Part shown: positions 63,001 to 64,000 of the stretch, in pieces | How positions within the stretch are numbered: the stretch's first letter is position 1 | Layout: each line of letters begins with the position of its first letter | NCBI GenBank assembly: GCA_019775845.1 | Contig: JADQAV010000028.1 | Location: 496,001-560,000 of the forward strand | Origin: Myrmaecium sp. VS I D KN 1 | Taxonomy: Eukaryota > Ascomycota > Dothideomycetes > Valsariales > Valsariaceae | Reading direction: 5' to 3' | Length of the DNA: 64,000 bases | The notes under the pieces: model-generated | What the model was told of the DNA's origin: nothing | Database searches by the model: none | The model's input: only the letters and a program-made list of their open reading frames with translations | Translations under genes and position numbers: made by a program

Positions 63001-64000
63001 TTATAATATCGTTCAAAGTTTGAGGAAAGCATTTCTGCAACCATGGCCTCTTGGAGCGGAGTGACTGGCAGGACGCGTTCGACATCTGAAAGACACCGAT
63101 GATCTTGCTGAAGGTATGCCATAAGCTTCTCACATTGTGCTTCCAGATTCTCCAGGAGCCCTGTGGAAGATGACAATTCACTTCCTTGGGTTGTGAGATT
63201 TTGCATCATTTTCGGGATCGTCAGGCTTCGCATGATGGCACTGACAGGGATACTGAGCGATCTCTCCTTCAGCCTCGAAGATAGCTTGATGGCGTCGATG
63301 CTATCAAGTCCCACTTCAAATATCGACGTGGTCTCATTGACATCTGAAGGGGCAAGTCCAGCGAGCGAGGCGATCTCTTCCCTCACTATTCTGGCTTCTT
63401 CAGTCCACTCAAAGGTATGCCATCCGTTCGTCAAGTGACCATTAGTCTTGGTGGGGTTCGTTTCGTAGCCCTTAAAACTGGTGTCGGGTGAAAGCACGCC
63501 TAGAGATTCAGATATCGGCTTCTCTACACCTTCCAAGGCAGTTGACAGCAGATCCTGGAATGTATGCAGAAGCTGGCTAGAATGCTCTTCAGTAGAGATA
63601 TAACCCTTTGCGACGATCGTAAGCTTGAGGTCGCCGTTTTGTGCCTGTTCTGCCTCAAAAGCTAAAGCGTAGTCTGCCTGAGCCTCATCATCCATAAGTT
63701 CCCATACTTCGTTCCTTTCGGCATGATCGACTTCACTCGAACGTTTCTGAAACACGAAGAGTGTATCAAAGAACGGTTCATTGACATTCCTCTTGCACCA
63801 TTTCATGATATCTCTCAGAGCGGTATTCTGGTAAGGTAAGGCGGCAGTGTTGAAGTCATGACACTTTCGGATGAAAGCAGCCCAGTTGTCCCGGATGTCA
63901 ATCGGGGCAAGGAAGGGAATTGTATTGAAAAGGGGACCAATCACAAGGTCAGCACCTTCAAAATCGATAGATCTCCCTGAAACAACCAGTCCAAGAGTCA
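60042..64000 (-). CDS. Ferrichrome-type siderophore nonribosomal peptide synthetase (C-terminal part; runs off the edge)
   Basis: The visible 1291 residues come from exons 64000-60267 (continuing upstream) and 60185-60042; the 81-base intron has a GTAAGT donor and CCAG acceptor. In protein order they are: the end of a condensation domain (LTLGLVVSGRSIDFEGAD, VIGPLFNTIPF), a thiolation domain with FEVGLDSIDAIKL (Ser near 63,300), a full condensation domain, a second thiolation domain with FHLGLDSISAIKV (near 61,630), and a last condensation domain with intact HHALYDG (near 61,050). There is no thioesterase or adenylation domain here. A terminal C-T-C-T-C arrangement is characteristic of SidC/NPS2/Sib1 synthetases, which release cyclic hydroxamate siderophores for intracellular iron storage. 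The middle condensation motif reads SHALYDG. The last 47 residues after the intron form a charged C-terminal helix. Confidence 0.88.

Noticed and set aside
1-64000. CRISPR array, rRNA operon or prokaryotic operon structure
   Set aside because: No regularly spaced repeats, no rRNA sequence, and genes carry spliceosomal introns.

Overview
The window is nuclear DNA of a filamentous ascomycete (Pezizomycotina). Genes are dense on both strands. Introns are short (about 50-80 bases, one of 194), with GTAAGT-like donors, YAG acceptors and CTAAC/TTAAC-like branch sites. Several genes are typical of this group: an NST1-type stress protein, a KapC-type bZIP factor, SLT11/Ecm2, HRI1, and the end of a ferrichrome-type siderophore peptide synthetase. 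I cannot fix the class from sequence alone. Splice junctions were worked out by eye from conserved protein sequence and reading frame.

Left part (1-24,906): NST1-like protein (+), TB2/DP1/HVA22 membrane protein (+), Mgm101 mitochondrial recombinase (-), a hidden four-exon COA4-like CX9C protein (-) divergent from biotin-protein ligase (+), an alpha/beta hydrolase with a long charged tail (+), a transcriptional cyclin (+), a truncated SRPK-like kinase relic (-) beside a gene-free stretch of about 1.9 kb, and ERG6 (-) divergent from SLT11 (+).

Middle part (24,907-46,814): an orphan with a possible Spa2/GIT-like N-terminus (-), a long LRR protein of LRRC40 type (-) divergent from a coiled-coil orphan (+), ribosomal protein eL13 (+) converging on HRI1 (-), an extended pterin dehydratase (-), a hotdog thioesterase (-) divergent from an inositol monophosphatase (+), and a TBC Rab-GAP (-).

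Right part (46,815-64,000): a 3 kb gene-free stretch, an E2 ubiquitin-conjugating enzyme (-), mitoribosomal protein mL50 (-), a TACC-like coiled-coil protein (-), KapC (-), an intron-bearing tRNA-Ala(UGC) (+), the GPI-lipid remodelling protein Per1 (+), and the C-terminal T-C-T-C region of a siderophore NRPS (-) that runs off the right edge.

Most genes are housekeeping and do not form one pathway. Loose themes are mitochondrial maintenance and translation (Mgm101, COA4, mL50), membrane and lipid biology (TB2/DP1, ERG6, Per1, TBC) and iron acquisition (NRPS). The accessory-looking parts are the kinase relic and the NRPS edge. I found no transposon, viral fossil, CRISPR array or rRNA gene.
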